A stretch of DNA of 64,000 bases from Pseudomonas sp. Marseille-Q3773 (GTDB lineage: Bacteria; Pseudomonadota; Gammaproteobacteria; Pseudomonadales; Pseudomonadaceae): NCBI RefSeq assembly GCF_916618955.1, contig NZ_OU745390.1, positions 2,480,001 through 2,544,000 of the forward strand, in the 5' to 3' direction. Below, piece after piece: positions 1 through 13,019 of this stretch. The first letter of the stretch is position 1. Every line of letters begins with the position of its first letter. Made by a program: the position numbers and the translations under genes. The notes under the pieces are model-generated. The model did no database searches. It saw nothing but the letters and a program-made list of their open reading frames with translations, and was not told the DNA's origin.

Positions 1-1047
<1,047 letters not shown>

Positions 1048-1066
1048 TTGTGGGTTGCGGTTGAAT

Positions 1067-1106
1067 AAAGGCCCGGGGTTTGAGAAAGCCCTGGGCCTTT
1101 GTTTTT
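1067..1106 (+). terminator. rho-independent terminator of aceA
   Basis: A GC-rich stem (AAAGGCCCGGGG pairing with CCCTGGGCCTTT around a short loop) is followed by GTTTTT, 20 bases after the aceA stop codon. This is a classical intrinsic terminator. Confidence 0.9.
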
Positions 1107-1325
1107 GCCTGCACCGAAGCGTTCAGAGTTGTGCGGGACCTGCATCATACCTGCGCGGCGTCATCCATCAGACTGCTGACCTAGGGGGCCGCACAGACAT
1201 GCTCGCTCGAGAAAACGCGAGAAGCGGCCAAGGCCGCCCTTGCATTCGAAGCCTGGTATTTTTGCCAGTTTCGCCAATCCAGCGCGTCGCTGAACATAGT
1301 GGCTCCCCCTACAAGGAGTTACATC

Positions 1326-2594
1326 ATGTCGACCACCAGCAAAGCAGGACAGCTAGACCCTCAATTCGCTTCGCAGGGGCGCTTTTCGCATAGCGCTTAC
1401 GACCACCTCGGCCCGATCACTCTCGATTCAAACCAAAAAATCCTTATCTCTTCTGCACCAAGGGCCGCGTCCGCCCTCAAGATGCTGCGCCTGGAGCCCA
1501 ACGGTGCGCTTGATACCGGATTTGGTGTGCAAGGTGTCACAACGGTGGAGTATGACGGGGCTCTGCGTGTGTTCCTGACTGGGATCGTTACGGACGACAC
1601 CGGGCGAATTTTCATGGTCGCCGATTATAACTATGCCCCGGATTCGTATTACCCGATGATCATTCGCTTGCTGCCCAATGGAGCGCCGGACACCAGCTTC
1701 GGCGAAGACAATAAAGCTTATCGCCTCTACCGAGCGATCAGTTCCACGTCGAAAGATGGGGCGGTCAACCTTCCCGCGGACGGCAAAAGCGAAAGCCGAT
1801 CCGCGAACACAACGAATTCCGTAGGCATATGGGACGGCATCCTCTACTTCCATTCACGCGACCATATCGTGGCAACCACGCTGGCAGGCGACCTGGCAAC
1901 CGAGTTCAATGGAACCGGCTTTTGGCGAGCCACTCACGACAACAGCCCTGTATTACTGAAGGCAATGACCGAAAGTGAGGGCAGCATTTATGCAGCCTTC
2001 GCCCCCCTGCCTGCAGACGACTTCCAGGACCATGTCTTCGTAACCCGCCTTGACAAGCAAGGCAAGGTCGACGAGCGTTTTGCCGACGATGGTTACCTGA
2101 GACTCACCACCCCTGGCCACACGGTGCTTCCGGCAGTGCTCAAGCAATCCGTCTCCAACCAGCACTTTGTCCTGGCCTGCAGCATCGACATCAATACCTA
2201 TGATGAGGGAACTGCATTGATGGCCTTCAACAGCGACGGCACCTTGACCGACAGCTTCAACAACGGGAACCCCGTCATCATCGAAAAGAACCCAGAGATT
2301 ACTGCCTCCCCCACTGACCTGGCCTTCGATGCGGGCACCAGCGAAGCGGAAAAGCTGTACCTTGCCGTGCTTTATGAAGATAAAGACCGTCACTCCCCTT
2401 TTACGACCCTGCGCCTGAACAGCGACGGCAAACTGGACCCCACATATGGTGCCTATGGCTGGGCCTTTATAGAGGAAAGTGGACTTGCCATTAGCATCAC
2501 TTGCCAACCCAATGGTCAACCGCTGGTCGCCAGCAACCTCAAGCTTCCAACCGACCCCAGAGCCGGAGCCTACCTGACACGCCTGCTCGCCTAG
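1326..2594 (+). CDS. delta-60 repeat protein, function unknown
   Basis: A 422-residue protein. The start chosen is ATG 1326, which has AAGGAG at 1313-1318; a GTG 27 bases upstream lacks such a site. The sequence contains repeated units of the form R-L-x-x-x-G-x-x-D-x-x-F-G, for example LEPNGALDTGFG, LLPNGAPDTSFG, LDKQGKVDERFA, FNSDGTLTDSF and LNSDGKLDPTYG. These match the delta-60 repeat family, which is expected to form a beta-propeller-like fold. No signal peptide is evident at the N-terminus, so it may be cytoplasmic or use a leaderless secretion route. It stands alone after the aceA terminator. Family members are common in pseudomonads, but no biochemical role is known to me. Confidence 0.75.
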   Translation: MSTTSKAGQLDPQFASQGRFSHSAYDHLGPITLDSNQKILISSAPRAASALKMLRLEPNGALDTGFGVQGVTTVEYDGALRVFLTGIVTDDTGRIFMVADYNYAPDSYYPMIIRLLPNGAPDTSFGEDNKAYRLYRAISSTSKDGAVNLPADGKSESRSANTTNSVGIWDGILYFHSRDHIVATTLAGDLATEFNGTGFWRATHDNSPVLLKAMTESEGSIYAAFAPLPADDFQDHVFVTRLDKQGKVDERFADDGYLRLTTPGHTVLPAVLKQSVSNQHFVLACSIDINTYDEGTALMAFNSDGTLTDSFNNGNPVIIEKNPEITASPTDLAFDAGTSEAEKLYLAVLYEDKDRHSPFTTLRLNSDGKLDPTYGAYGWAFIEESGLAISITCQPNGQPLVASNLKLPTDPRAGAYLTRLLA

Positions 2595-2616
2595 AACAGA
2601 CAGGACACCGCTGCTC

Positions 2617-2646
2617 AGTCCGTTCGCGGACTGCCCGCGAGCGGGC
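2617..2646 (+). other. two adjacent perfect hairpins, the first with a UUCG-type loop
   Basis: CAGTCCG TTCG CGGACTG at 2617-2634 is a perfect 7-bp stem closed by a TTCG tetraloop. It is followed at once by CCCGC GA GCGGG (2635-2646). There is no T-run, so this is not a standard intrinsic terminator. It sits 23 bases after the delta-60-repeat gene and about 70 bases before the next start, and may stabilise or delimit an mRNA end. Confidence 0.6.
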
Positions 2647-2714
2647 CGGGGCAGGCCACAGCAAAACCCAGGATCAGGGCTATGCTTGTGGCAACCCGGA
2701 AGCAAGGACCGCCC

Positions 2715-3377
2715 ATGCCTCGTCCAAGCCACCTGATGATTCTCGCCCTGGCCGCCGCTGCCCTCTATATATATGCACTGGCCAGCGACAACACCCTGCT
2801 CGCCCTGTTGGCCAAACCCGTTCCGGTATTGGTGCTGATCGCCTGGCTGTGCAGCGTACCTGCCACACCTTATCGCCACTGGATCACCCTCGGCCTGGCG
2901 CTGTCGGTGCTCGGCGACATGCTCCTGGCGATACCCACCGACCTGTTCGTCTTCGGCCTGGCCGCCTTCCTCTTCGCCCACCTGGCCTATCTGTGCGCCT
3001 ACTGCAGCAGAACCTTGCGCCCAGCCTGGCGCGCACTGCTGCTGAGCGCAATCACCGGCCTCACCTTGTTCGGCGTGCTTGCCAGGCACAGCCTTGGGCC
3101 GCTACTGCTTCCGGTGTCGGCCTACACCCTGGCCATCAGCGCCATGCTCTGGCGCGCCCTGGCCAGCGGCGGCCTGGCGGCGCTAGGGGCTGGCCTGTTC
3201 GTGTTCTCCGACAGCCTGATCGGCATCGACCGCTTCGTCAGCCCGTTCGCCGCCGCACCGTACCTGATCATCCTGACCTACTGGCTCGGCCAGTGGGCAA
3301 TCGCCTCGTCAGCCAGTCATCGGCCAATCGGTAAAGTATTGACCCAGGGCGGTGCGAGCGGTGTCGGAAATTGCTAG
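2715..3377 (+). CDS. YhhN/TMEM86 (lysoplasmalogenase-like) membrane protein
   Basis: A 220-residue, strongly hydrophobic protein with about seven to eight membrane segments. The YhhN-family landmarks are present: KPVPVLVL near residue 35, LGLALSVLGDMLLAIP around 60-75 with the conserved Asp, and the FLFAHLAYLCAY block near 90-100. Eukaryotic relatives hydrolyse the vinyl-ether bond of lysoplasmalogens; the bacterial role is poorly defined. ATG 2715 is preferred because AAGGA lies 7 bases upstream; an earlier in-frame ATG at 2682 has no site. It would act in the inner membrane. No operon partner is evident; nuoA starts 383 bases downstream. Confidence 0.8.
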   Translation: MPRPSHLMILALAAAALYIYALASDNTLLALLAKPVPVLVLIAWLCSVPATPYRHWITLGLALSVLGDMLLAIPTDLFVFGLAAFLFAHLAYLCAYCSRTLRPAWRALLLSAITGLTLFGVLARHSLGPLLLPVSAYTLAISAMLWRALASGGLAALGAGLFVFSDSLIGIDRFVSPFAAAPYLIILTYWLGQWAIASSASHRPIGKVLTQGGASGVGNC

Positions 3378-3760
3378 AACAGGCGTTTTTCGCGTTTGCA
3401 AGTAGGGGCAACCGCCAGATGAACTTTTTAAGGTCCAGAACAGCCGAATTATCAGGGATCAGTTCAAATGATATCAATTATCATTACGAAGTTCGCCCTT
3501 CGTTACCCGCAGCAAGAAACATAATTAACAAAACCGCACGCAATGCCCTAACCTCAAGGCTTTCAGCCGGTTACGCGCGGGTTTTGTACTTAATCCTACG
3601 AATAAATTTGCGACAGAAATTTTACTTGCACCGGGTTTACCCATAAAATCAGCCCGATTGATTCAGCTGCGACATTTGGTCACTGCATGTGCGACACCAG
3701 GTCGCCGCTCTACACTTATTTCAGACTGCAGAGCTGGGTCTCTGTATAAGGATTTCTAGC
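3378..3760 (+). other. nuo operon leader region without a convincing gene
   Basis: These 383 bases separate the YhhN-type gene from nuoA and are clearly AT-richer than the flanking genes. A 91-codon open frame (3371-3646) has no ribosome site and no recognisable product and is not called. The region must carry the nuo promoter(s), but no hexamer pair stands out enough to name. Visible elements are the Fur-like palindrome at 3467-3488 and the nuoA ribosome site AAGGA at 3748-3752. Confidence 0.6.
3467..3488. promoter_or_regulatory. Fur-like palindrome upstream of nuo
   Basis: AATGATA TCAAT TATCATT (3467-3485) is a perfect 7-5-7 inverted repeat. The 19-mer starting at 3470 matches the Fur consensus GATAATGATAATCATTATC at 13 of 19 positions by hand count. 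It lies about 275 bases before nuoA. Fur control of complex I would be plausible because the complex carries many Fe-S clusters, but binding is inferred, not shown. Confidence 0.4.
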
Positions 3761-4174
3761 ATGTCCGATTCGGCAGGACTCATCGCCCACAACTGGGGCT
3801 TTGCCATCTTCCTCCTGGGTGTCGTCGGCCTGTGCGCCTTCATGCTCGGCCTGTCCAGCCTGCTCGGCAGCAAGGCCTGGGGCCGCGCCAAGAACGAACC
3901 CTTCGAATCCGGCATGCTGCCCGTCGGCAGCGCCCGCCTGCGCCTGTCCGCCAAATTCTATCTGGTCGCGATGCTGTTCGTGATCTTCGATATCGAAGCC
4001 CTCTTTCTCTTTGCATGGTCTGTGTCCGTCCGCGAAAGCGGCTGGACCGGATTCGTCGAAGCACTCGTTTTCATAGCAATTCTGTTGGCAGGTCTTGTCT
4101 ACCTTTGGCGCGTCGGGGCACTTGATTGGGCTCCCGAAGGTCGCCGCAAGCGGCAAGCGAAGCTGAAACAATGA
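3761..4174 (+). CDS. nuoA: NADH-quinone oxidoreductase subunit A
   Basis: A 137-residue inner-membrane subunit of proton-pumping complex I, with three hydrophobic segments (about residues 12-35, 67-87 and 95-117). The NuoA hallmark [18 protein letters not shown] links segments one and two, and [11 protein letters not shown] marks the second helix. ATG 3761 is preferred over an in-frame ATG 72 bases upstream because AAGGA (3748-3752) precedes it and the protein then starts at the usual place. It is the first gene of the 13-gene operon; nuoB follows after 9 bases. Confidence 0.97.
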   Translation: MSDSAGLIAHNWGFAIFLLGVVGLCAFMLGLSSLLGSKAWGRAKNEPFESGMLPVGSARLRLSAKFYLVAMLFVIFDIEALFLFAWSVSVRESGWTGFVEALVFIAILLAGLVYLWRVGALDWAPEGRRKRQAKLKQ

Positions 4175-4183
4175 GGCTTTGGC

Positions 4184-4861
4184 ATGCAATACAATCTCAC
4201 CAGAATCGATCCGGATGCGCCCAACGAGCAGTACCCGGTCGGTGAACGGGAAACCGTCACCGATCAACTGCTGGAGGACCAGGTCCACAAGAACATCTTC
4301 ATGGGCAAGCTCGAAGATGTGCTGCGTGGCGCGGTCAACTGGGGTCGCAAGAACTCCCTCTGGCCGTACAACTTCGGCCTGTCCTGCTGCTACGTGGAAA
4401 TGACCACGGCCTTCACGGCACCCCACGACATCGCCCGCTTCGGCGCCGAAGTCATCCGGGCCTCGCCGCGTCAGGCCGACTTCATGGTCATCGCCGGTAC
4501 CTGTTTCGTCAAAATGGCGCCGATCATCCAGCGCCTGTACGAGCAGATGCTCGAGCCGAAATGGGTCATTTCTATGGGTTCGTGTGCCAACTCCGGTGGC
4601 ATGTACGACATCTACTCGGTCGTTCAGGGGGTCGACAAGTTCCTCCCCGTGGACGTCTATGTGCCCGGCTGCCCGCCGCGCCCTGAGGCTTTCCTGCAAG
4701 GCTTGATGCTGCTGCAGGAGTCGATTGGCCAAGAACGACGCCCGCTTTCCTGGGTTGTTGGTGATCAAGGCATCTACCGTGCCGAGATGCCAGCCCAGAA
4801 GGACCTGCGTCGTGAGCAGCGCATTGCCGTAACCAACCTGCGCAGCCCCGACGAAGTCTGA
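4184..4861 (+). CDS. nuoB: NADH-quinone oxidoreductase subunit B
   Basis: A 225-residue peripheral-arm subunit that binds cluster N2, the last Fe-S centre before quinone. The four expected cysteine ligands are visible: the tandem Cys68-Cys69 in GLSCCYVEM, Cys134 in [10 protein letters not shown] and Cys163 in [10 protein letters not shown]. Length is normal for the family. It sits between nuoA (9-base gap) and nuoCD (78-base gap); the latter gap holds a strong hairpin. Confidence 0.97.
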   Translation: MQYNLTRIDPDAPNEQYPVGERETVTDQLLEDQVHKNIFMGKLEDVLRGAVNWGRKNSLWPYNFGLSCCYVEMTTAFTAPHDIARFGAEVIRASPRQADFMVIAGTCFVKMAPIIQRLYEQMLEPKWVISMGSCANSGGMYDIYSVVQGVDKFLPVDVYVPGCPPRPEAFLQGLMLLQESIGQERRPLSWVVGDQGIYRAEMPAQKDLRREQRIAVTNLRSPDEV

Positions 4862-4872
4862 TCCAGCGACCT

Positions 4873-4899
4873 GCCGCCCGCTCCCCTGGAGCCGGCGGC
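4873..4899 (+). other. hairpin in the nuoB-nuoCD gap
   Basis: GCCGCC-C-GCTCC, loop CCT, GGAGC-C-GGCGGC forms an 11-pair stem interrupted by one C-C mismatch, in the 78-base gap between nuoB and nuoCD. There is no T-run. An mRNA processing or stability element is the likely reading. Confidence 0.55.
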
Positions 4900-4921
4900 C
4901 TGGCTTCATTCTTAACGTTGA

Positions 4922-6721
<1,800 letters not shown>

Positions 6722-6723
6722 GC

Positions 6724-7221
6724 ATGAACAGCACGCTTATCCAGACAGACCGTTTCGCCCTGAGCGAAACCGAGCGCTCGGCCATCGAGCACGAAATGCA
6801 TCACTACGAGGACCCGCGCGCGGCGTCCATCGAAGCCCTGAAGATCGTCCAGAAGGAACGTGGCTGGGTACCGGACGGTGCCATCCACGCCATCGGCGAA
6901 GTACTGGGTATCCCGGCCAGCGACGTCGAGGGTGTGGCCACCTTCTACAGCCAGATCTTCCGTCAGCCGGTCGGCCGCCACATCATCCGCGTGTGCGACA
7001 GCATGGTCTGCTACATCGGTGGCCACGAGTCGGTGGTCAGCCAGATCCAGAGCGAGCTGGGCATCGGCCTCGGCCAGACCACCGCCGACGGTCGCTTCAC
7101 CCTGCTGCCGGTATGCTGCCTGGGCAACTGCGACAAGGCCCCGGCGCTGATGATCGACGACGACACCTTCGGTGACGTGCAGCCGGCTGGCGTTTCCAAA
7201 CTGCTGGAGGGTTACGTATGA
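6724..7221 (+). CDS. nuoE: NADH-quinone oxidoreductase subunit E
   Basis: A 165-residue, thioredoxin-fold subunit of the NADH-dehydrogenase module that carries [2Fe-2S] cluster N1a. The ligands are Cys91 and Cys96 ([11 protein letters not shown]) and Cys132 and Cys136 ([10 protein letters not shown]). It begins 2 bases after nuoCD, and its stop overlaps the nuoF start in an ATGA arrangement, which suggests translational coupling of E and F, direct partners in the complex. Confidence 0.97.
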   Translation: MNSTLIQTDRFALSETERSAIEHEMHHYEDPRAASIEALKIVQKERGWVPDGAIHAIGEVLGIPASDVEGVATFYSQIFRQPVGRHIIRVCDSMVCYIGGHESVVSQIQSELGIGLGQTTADGRFTLLPVCCLGNCDKAPALMIDDDTFGDVQPAGVSKLLEGYV

Positions 7222-8597
7222 CCATTACTTCCTTCGGCCCGGCCAACCGCATCGCGCGCACGGCCGAAACCCACCCGCTGACCTGGCGCCTGCGTGACGA
7301 CGGCGAGCCGGTCTGGCTGGCCGAGTACGAGTCGAAGAACGGCTATGCCGCGGCGCGCAAGGCGCTGGCGCAGATGTCGGCCGACGACATCGTGCAAAGC
7401 GTCAAGGACTCCGGCCTCAAGGGCCGTGGTGGCGCTGGCTTCCCCACTGGCGTGAAGTGGGGCCTGATGCCCAAAGACGAATCCATGAACATCCGCTACC
7501 TGCTGTGCAACGCGGACGAAATGGAGCCGAACACCTGGAAGGACCGCATGCTGATGGAGCAACAGCCCCATCTGCTGGTCGAGGGCATGCTGATCAGCGC
7601 CCGCGCCCTGAAGGCCTACCGTGGCTACATCTTCCTGCGCGGCGAATACACCACCGCCGCCAAGCACCTCAACCGCGCCATCGAGGAAGCCAAGGCCGCC
7701 GGCCTGCTGGGCAAGAACATCCTCGGCAGCGGCTTCGATTTCGAGCTGTTCGTGCACACCGGTGCCGGCCGCTACATCTGCGGTGAAGAAACCGCGCTGA
7801 TCAACTCGCTGGAAGGCCGCCGCGCCAACCCGCGCTCGAAGCCGCCCTTCCCTGCCGCCGTGGGCGTATGGGGCAAGCCGACCTGTGTCAACAACGTCGA
7901 AACCCTGTGCAACGTGCCGGCCATCGTCGCCAATGGCAACGACTGGTACAAGTCGCTGGCCCGCGAAGGCAGCGAAGACCACGGTACCAAGCTGATGGGC
8001 TTCTCCGGCAAGGTGAAGAACCCGGGCTTGTGGGAACTGCCGTTCGGCGTCACCGCCCGCGAGCTGTTCGAAGACTACGCCGGCGGCATGCGCGACGGCT
8101 TCAAGCTCAAGTGCTGGCAGCCAGGCGGCGCCGGTACCGGCTTCCTGCTGCCCGAGCACCTCGATGCGCAGATGTACGCCGGCGGCATCGCCAAGGTCGG
8201 CACCCGCATGGGTACCGGCCTGGCAATGGCGGTGGACGACAGCATCAACATGGTTTCGCTGCTGCGCAACATGGAAGAGTTCTTCGCCCGCGAGTCGTGC
8301 GGCTGGTGCACGCCCTGCCGTGACGGCCTGCCATGGAGCGTGAAGATGCTGCGCGCACTGGAAAAAGGCCAGGGCCGCGCCGAAGACATCGAGACGCTGC
8401 TGGGCCTGGTCAACTTCCTCGGCCCAGGCCGCACTTTCTGTGCTCACGCACCGGGTGCCGTCGAGCCGCTGGGCAGTGCCATCAAATACTTCCGCTCGGA
8501 ATTCGAGGCCGGTATCGCCCCAGCCAGTGCTGGCGATGCGCTGCGTCCGGACCTGGCGAAGCCGATTCCGGCCGGGCCGACCGTGGTCGGCGCATAA
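7218..8597 (+). CDS. nuoF: NADH-quinone oxidoreductase subunit F (NADH/FMN-binding)
   Basis: A 459-residue subunit that oxidises NADH on FMN and passes electrons to [4Fe-4S] cluster N3. The glycine-rich loop [13 protein letters not shown] (near residue 73) and the [17 protein letters not shown] block form the NADH/FMN site. The cluster ligands are in [12 protein letters not shown] and the later TFCAHAPGA. The start overlaps the nuoE stop by 4 bases. A 133-base gap with a perfect hairpin separates it from nuoG. Confidence 0.97.
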   Translation: MTITSFGPANRIARTAETHPLTWRLRDDGEPVWLAEYESKNGYAAARKALAQMSADDIVQSVKDSGLKGRGGAGFPTGVKWGLMPKDESMNIRYLLCNADEMEPNTWKDRMLMEQQPHLLVEGMLISARALKAYRGYIFLRGEYTTAAKHLNRAIEEAKAAGLLGKNILGSGFDFELFVHTGAGRYICGEETALINSLEGRRANPRSKPPFPAAVGVWGKPTCVNNVETLCNVPAIVANGNDWYKSLAREGSEDHGTKLMGFSGKVKNPGLWELPFGVTARELFEDYAGGMRDGFKLKCWQPGGAGTGFLLPEHLDAQMYAGGIAKVGTRMGTGLAMAVDDSINMVSLLRNMEEFFARESCGWCTPCRDGLPWSVKMLRALEKGQGRAEDIETLLGLVNFLGPGRTFCAHAPGAVEPLGSAIKYFRSEFEAGIAPASAGDALRPDLAKPIPAGPTVVGA

Positions 8598-8608
8598 AAA
8601 GATGATTA

Positions 8609-8632
8609 GGCGAGTGGTCCGTGCCACTCGCC
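8609..8632 (+). other. perfect 9-bp hairpin in the nuoF-nuoG gap
   Basis: GGCGAGTGG, loop TCCGTG, CCACTCGCC. It lies 11 bases after the nuoF stop and about 100 before nuoG, with no T-run, so full termination is unlikely. Differential decay or processing of the polycistronic mRNA is a possibility. Confidence 0.6.
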
Positions 8633-8730
8633 AGCTTGCCGGCCGGCCCGAGTCGCTCGTGGCGTGTCGCAAGCTCACCGATTTCCATTAGCCACGCCTG
8701 CTCACGCGGGCCAACGAAGAACTTTGAACA

Positions 8731-11445
8731 ATGGCCACTATCCACGTAGACGGCAAAGCGCTCGAAGTCAATGGTGCAGACAACCTGTTACAGGCCTGTC
8801 TGTCGCTCGGCCTCGACATCCCTTATTTCTGCTGGCACCCGGCGCTTGGTAGCGTTGGCGCCTGCCGGCAATGCGCGGTCAAGCAGTACACCGACGAGAA
8901 CGACACCCGTGGTCGTATCGTCATGTCCTGCATGACCCCTGCCTCCGACGGCACCTGGATCTCCATCGACGATGAAGAGTCCAAGGCGTTTCGCGCCAGC
9001 GTCGTCGAATGGCTGATGACCAACCACCCGCACGACTGCCCGGTGTGCGAGGAAGGCGGTCACTGCCACCTGCAGGACATGACGGTAATGACCGGCCACA
9101 ACGAGCGCCGCTACCGTTTCACCAAGCGTACCCACCAGAACCAGGACCTCGGCCCGTTCATCGCCCACGAGATGAACCGCTGCATCGCCTGCTACCGCTG
9201 CGTGCGCTACTACAAGGACTATGCCGGCGGTACCGACCTGGGCGTATACGGCGCCCACGACAACGTGTACTTCGGCCGCGTCGAAGACGGCGTGCTGGAA
9301 AGCGAATTTTCCGGCAACCTGACCGAGGTCTGCCCGACCGGCGTGTTCACCGACAAGACCCACTCCGAACGCTACAACCGCAAGTGGGACATGCAGTTCG
9401 CCCCGAGCATCTGCCACGGCTGCTCCAGCGGCTGCAACATCAGCCCGGGCGAGCGCTACGGCGAACTGCGCCGGGTGGAAAACCGCTTCAACGGTTCGGT
9501 CAACCAGTACTTCCTGTGCGACCGTGGCCGCTTCGGCTACGGCTACGTCAACCGCAAGGATCGCCCACGCCAGCCACAACTGGCCGACGGCACCAAGCTG
9601 AGCCTGGACGCTGCCCTGGACAAAGCCGCCGACCTGCTGCGCGGGCGTACCATCGTCGGTATCGGCTCGCCGCGCGCCAGCCTGGAAAGCAACTACGGCC
9701 TGCGTGAGCTGGTCGGCGCCGAGTACTTCTACTCGGGTATGGAAGCCGGCGAGCTGGCCCGCGTCCGCCTGGCCCTCGACGTGCTGAACAACAGCCCGCT
9801 GCCGGTGCCGACCCTGCGCGATATCGAAGACCACGACGCCGTGTTCGTGCTCGGCGAAGACCTGACCCAGACCGCTGCCCGCGTCGCCCTGGCCGTGCGC
9901 CAGGCCACCAAGGGCAAGGCCGAGGCCATGGCCGAAGCGATGAAGGTGCAGCCGTGGCTCGACGCGGCGGTGAAGAACATCGGCCAGCACGCGCTGTACC
10001 CGCTGTTCATCGCTTCGCTGGCGGAAACCAAGCTGGACGATGTTGCCGAAGAGTGCGTGCACGCTGCCCCGGCCGACCTGGCCCGCATCGGTTTCGCCGT
10101 GGCCCACGCCATCGACCCGAGCGCGCCTGCCGTTGCCGGCCTGGATGCCGAAGCGCAAGCACTGGCCCAGCGCATCGCCGACGCCCTGGTCGCGGCCCAA
10201 CGCCCACTGGTGGTCGCCGGTACCTCGCTGGCCGACCCGGCGCTGATCGAAGCCGCGGCCAACATCGCCAAGGCCCTGAAGCTGCGCGAGAAGAACGGTT
10301 CGCTGAGCCTGGTGGTGCCTGAAGCCAACAGCCTGGGCATGGCCATGCTCGGCGGCGAGTCCGTCGACGCTGCGCTGGACGCTGTCATCAGCGGCAAGGC
10401 CGACGCCATCGTGGTGCTGGAAAACGACCTGTACACCCGCGTGCCGGCGGCCAAGGTCGACGCAGCCCTGGCCGCGGCCAAGGTGGTGATCGTTGCCGAC
10501 CACTCGAAAACCGCGACCGTCGACCGCGCCCATCTGGTGCTGCCGGCCGCCTCGTTCGCCGAAGGCGACGGTACCCTGGTCAGCCAGGAAGGCCGTGCCC
10601 AGCGCTTCTTCCAGGTGTTCGACCCGCAGTACCTGGACAGCAGCATCCTGGTTCACGAAGGCTGGCGCTGGATGCACGCCCTGCGTGCCACCCTGTTGAA
10701 CAAGCCGGTCGACTGGACCCAGCTGGACCACGTCACCAGCGCCTGCGCCGAAGCCGCCCCGCAACTGGCTGGCATCGTCAACGCCGCGCCATCTGCCGCG
10801 TTCCGCATCAAGGGCCTGAAGCTGGCCCGCGAACCGCTGCGTTATTCCGGCCGTACCGCCATGCGCGCCAACATTAGCGTGCACGAGCCACGTACCCCGC
10901 AGGACAAGGACACCGCGTTCGCCTTCTCCATGGAAGGCTACTCGGGCTCCGCCGAACCGCGCCAGCAGGTGCCGTTCGCCTGGTCGCCGGGCTGGAACTC
11001 GCCGCAGGCCTGGAACAAGTTCCAGGACGAGGTCGGTGGCCACCTGCGCGCCGGTGACCCGGGCGTGCGCCTGATCGAATCGCAAGGCGACCGCCTGAAC
11101 TGGTTCACCCGCATTCCGGGGGCCTTCAACCCGGCCCGTGGCACCTGGACCGCCGTGCCGTTCTTCCACCTGTTCGGCAGCGAAGAAAGCTCCTCGCGCG
11201 CCGCCCCGGTGCAAGAGCGCATCCCGGCTGCCTACGTGGCCCTGGCCAAGTCCGAAGCCGACCGCCTGGGCGTCAACGACGGCGCCCTGCTGAGCCTGAC
11301 GGTCGGCGGTGTGGCGCTGCGTCTGCCGCTGCGCATCAATGAACAGCTGGGCGCTGGCCTGGTCGCATTGCCGAAAGGCCTGGCCGGCATTCCGCCGGCC
11401 ATCTTCGGTGCATCCGTCGAAGGTCTGCAGGAGGCGGCACAATGA
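8731..11445 (+). CDS. nuoG: NADH-quinone oxidoreductase subunit G
   Basis: A 904-residue peripheral subunit with the Fe-S wire in its N-terminal quarter and a molybdopterin-oxidoreductase-like domain after it. Seen in order: a [2Fe-2S] site ([15 protein letters not shown]), a His-containing [4Fe-4S] site ([16 protein letters not shown]), and a further [4Fe-4S] site ([14 protein letters not shown] with later CPTGVF). A fourth site, [10 protein letters not shown] with Cys in [11 protein letters not shown], matches the N7 cluster present in only some bacteria. The rest is the catalytically silent molybdopterin fold. The stop overlaps the nuoH start by 4 bases. Confidence 0.96.
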   Translation: MATIHVDGKALEVNGADNLLQACLSLGLDIPYFCWHPALGSVGACRQCAVKQYTDENDTRGRIVMSCMTPASDGTWISIDDEESKAFRASVVEWLMTNHPHDCPVCEEGGHCHLQDMTVMTGHNERRYRFTKRTHQNQDLGPFIAHEMNRCIACYRCVRYYKDYAGGTDLGVYGAHDNVYFGRVEDGVLESEFSGNLTEVCPTGVFTDKTHSERYNRKWDMQFAPSICHGCSSGCNISPGERYGELRRVENRFNGSVNQYFLCDRGRFGYGYVNRKDRPRQPQLADGTKLSLDAALDKAADLLRGRTIVGIGSPRASLESNYGLRELVGAEYFYSGMEAGELARVRLALDVLNNSPLPVPTLRDIEDHDAVFVLGEDLTQTAARVALAVRQATKGKAEAMAEAMKVQPWLDAAVKNIGQHALYPLFIASLAETKLDDVAEECVHAAPADLARIGFAVAHAIDPSAPAVAGLDAEAQALAQRIADALVAAQRPLVVAGTSLADPALIEAAANIAKALKLREKNGSLSLVVPEANSLGMAMLGGESVDAALDAVISGKADAIVVLENDLYTRVPAAKVDAALAAAKVVIVADHSKTATVDRAHLVLPAASFAEGDGTLVSQEGRAQRFFQVFDPQYLDSSILVHEGWRWMHALRATLLNKPVDWTQLDHVTSACAEAAPQLAGIVNAAPSAAFRIKGLKLAREPLRYSGRTAMRANISVHEPRTPQDKDTAFAFSMEGYSGSAEPRQQVPFAWSPGWNSPQAWNKFQDEVGGHLRAGDPGVRLIESQGDRLNWFTRIPGAFNPARGTWTAVPFFHLFGSEESSSRAAPVQERIPAAYVALAKSEADRLGVNDGALLSLTVGGVALRLPLRINEQLGAGLVALPKGLAGIPPAIFGASVEGLQEAAQ

Positions 11446-12449
11446 GCTGGTTCACCCCCGAAGTGATCGATGTGATCCTCTCCGTGCTGCGGGCCATCGT
11501 GGTCCTGCTGGCGGTGGTGGTCTGCGGTGCGCTGCTCAGCTTCGTCGAGCGTCGCCTGCTGGGCTGGTGGCAGGACCGTTACGGTCCGAACCGCGTCGGC
11601 CCGTTCGGCATGTTCCAGATCGCTGCCGACATGCTGAAGATGTTCTTCAAGGAAGACTGGAACCCACCCTTCGTCGACCGCGTGATCTTCACCCTGGCAC
11701 CGGTGGTGGCCATGAGCGCCCTGCTGATCGCCTTCGTGGTCATCCCGATCACCCCGACCTGGGGGGTCGCCGACCTGAACATCGGCCTGCTGTTCTTCTT
11801 CGCCATGGCCGGCTTGTCGGTGTACGCGGTGCTGTTCGCCGGCTGGTCGTCGAACAACAAGTACGCCCTGCTGGGCAGCTTGCGCGCCTCGGCCCAGACC
11901 GTGTCGTACGAAGTGTTCCTGGGCCTGGCGCTGATGGGCGTGGTGGTGCAGGTGGGCTCGTTCAACATGCGCGACATCGTCGACTACCAGGCACAGAACC
12001 TGTGGTTCATCATTCCGCAGTTCTTCGGCTTCTGCACCTTCTTCATCGCTGGCGTCGCCGTGACTCACCGTCACCCGTTCGACCAGCCGGAAGCGGAACA
12101 GGAACTGGCCGACGGCTACCACATCGAGTATGCCGGCATGAAATGGGGCATGTTCTTCGTCGGTGAGTACATCGGCATCATCCTCATCTCGGCGCTGCTG
12201 GTGACCCTGTTCTTCGGCGGCTGGCACGGCCCGTTCGGCATCCTGCCGCAACTGTCGTTCCTGTGGTTCGCGCTGAAGACCGCGTTCTTCATCATGCTGT
12301 TCATCCTGCTGCGCGCCTCGATCCCGCGCCCACGCTATGACCAGGTGATGGACTTCAGCTGGAAGTTCTGCCTGCCGCTGACCCTGATCAATTTGCTGGT
12401 GACCGCTGCGCTCGTGCTCTACAACGCGCCAGCCGTCGCGGCCCAGTGA
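11442..12449 (+). CDS. nuoH: NADH-quinone oxidoreductase subunit H
   Basis: A 335-residue membrane subunit with about eight helices that forms the base of the quinone chamber and couples it to proton translocation. The motifs [18 protein letters not shown] and [19 protein letters not shown] carry the conserved acidic residues of the family. It starts in an ATGA overlap with nuoG and is followed by nuoI after 11 bases. Confidence 0.97.
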   Translation: MSWFTPEVIDVILSVLRAIVVLLAVVVCGALLSFVERRLLGWWQDRYGPNRVGPFGMFQIAADMLKMFFKEDWNPPFVDRVIFTLAPVVAMSALLIAFVVIPITPTWGVADLNIGLLFFFAMAGLSVYAVLFAGWSSNNKYALLGSLRASAQTVSYEVFLGLALMGVVVQVGSFNMRDIVDYQAQNLWFIIPQFFGFCTFFIAGVAVTHRHPFDQPEAEQELADGYHIEYAGMKWGMFFVGEYIGIILISALLVTLFFGGWHGPFGILPQLSFLWFALKTAFFIMLFILLRASIPRPRYDQVMDFSWKFCLPLTLINLLVTAALVLYNAPAVAAQ

Positions 12450-12460
12450 GGATTTGACCC

Positions 12461-13009
12461 ATGTTCAAGTATATCGGCGACATCGTTAAGGGCACCGGCA
12501 CCCAGCTGCGCAGCCTGGCCATGGTGTTCTCCCACGGGTTCCGCAAGCGCGATACCCTGCAGTATCCCGAAGAACCCGTGTACCTGCCGCCGCGCTACCG
12601 CGGCCGCATCGTCCTCACCCGCGACCCCGATGGCGAGGAGCGCTGCGTGGCGTGCAACCTCTGCGCGGTGGCCTGCCCGGTCGGCTGCATCTCGCTGCAG
12701 AAGGCCGAGACCGAGGACGGCCGCTGGTACCCGGAGTTCTTCCGCATCAACTTCTCGCGCTGCATCTTCTGCGGCCTGTGTGAAGAAGCGTGCCCGACCA
12801 CCGCGATCCAGCTGACTCCGGATTTCGAAATGGCCGAGTTCAAGCGTCAGGACCTGGTGTACGAGAAAGAAGATCTGCTGATCTCCGGCCCCGGCAAGAA
12901 TCCTGACTACAACTTCTACCGTGTTGCGGGTATGGCGATCGCTGGCAAGCCGAAAGGCGCTGCGCAGAACGAAGCCGAGCCGATCAACGTGAAGAGCTTG
13001 CTCCCATAA
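12461..13009 (+). CDS. nuoI: NADH-quinone oxidoreductase subunit I
   Basis: A 182-residue ferredoxin-like subunit carrying two [4Fe-4S] clusters (N6a and N6b) in [15 protein letters not shown] and [15 protein letters not shown]. It bridges the peripheral arm to NuoB. A 10-base gap separates it from nuoJ. Confidence 0.97.
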   Translation: MFKYIGDIVKGTGTQLRSLAMVFSHGFRKRDTLQYPEEPVYLPPRYRGRIVLTRDPDGEERCVACNLCAVACPVGCISLQKAETEDGRWYPEFFRINFSRCIFCGLCEEACPTTAIQLTPDFEMAEFKRQDLVYEKEDLLISGPGKNPDYNFYRVAGMAIAGKPKGAAQNEAEPINVKSLLP

Positions 13010-13019
13010 GGACAGAAAG

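Noticed and set aside
3371..3646. 91-codon open frame in the nuo leader
   Set aside because: It starts inside the preceding gene's end, has no ribosome site and no recognisable product, and the region is better read as regulatory DNA.
8788..11442. 884-codon minus-strand frame across nuoG
   Set aside because: A mirror of nuoG codon usage with no recognisable domain; nuoG itself has all its Fe-S motifs.
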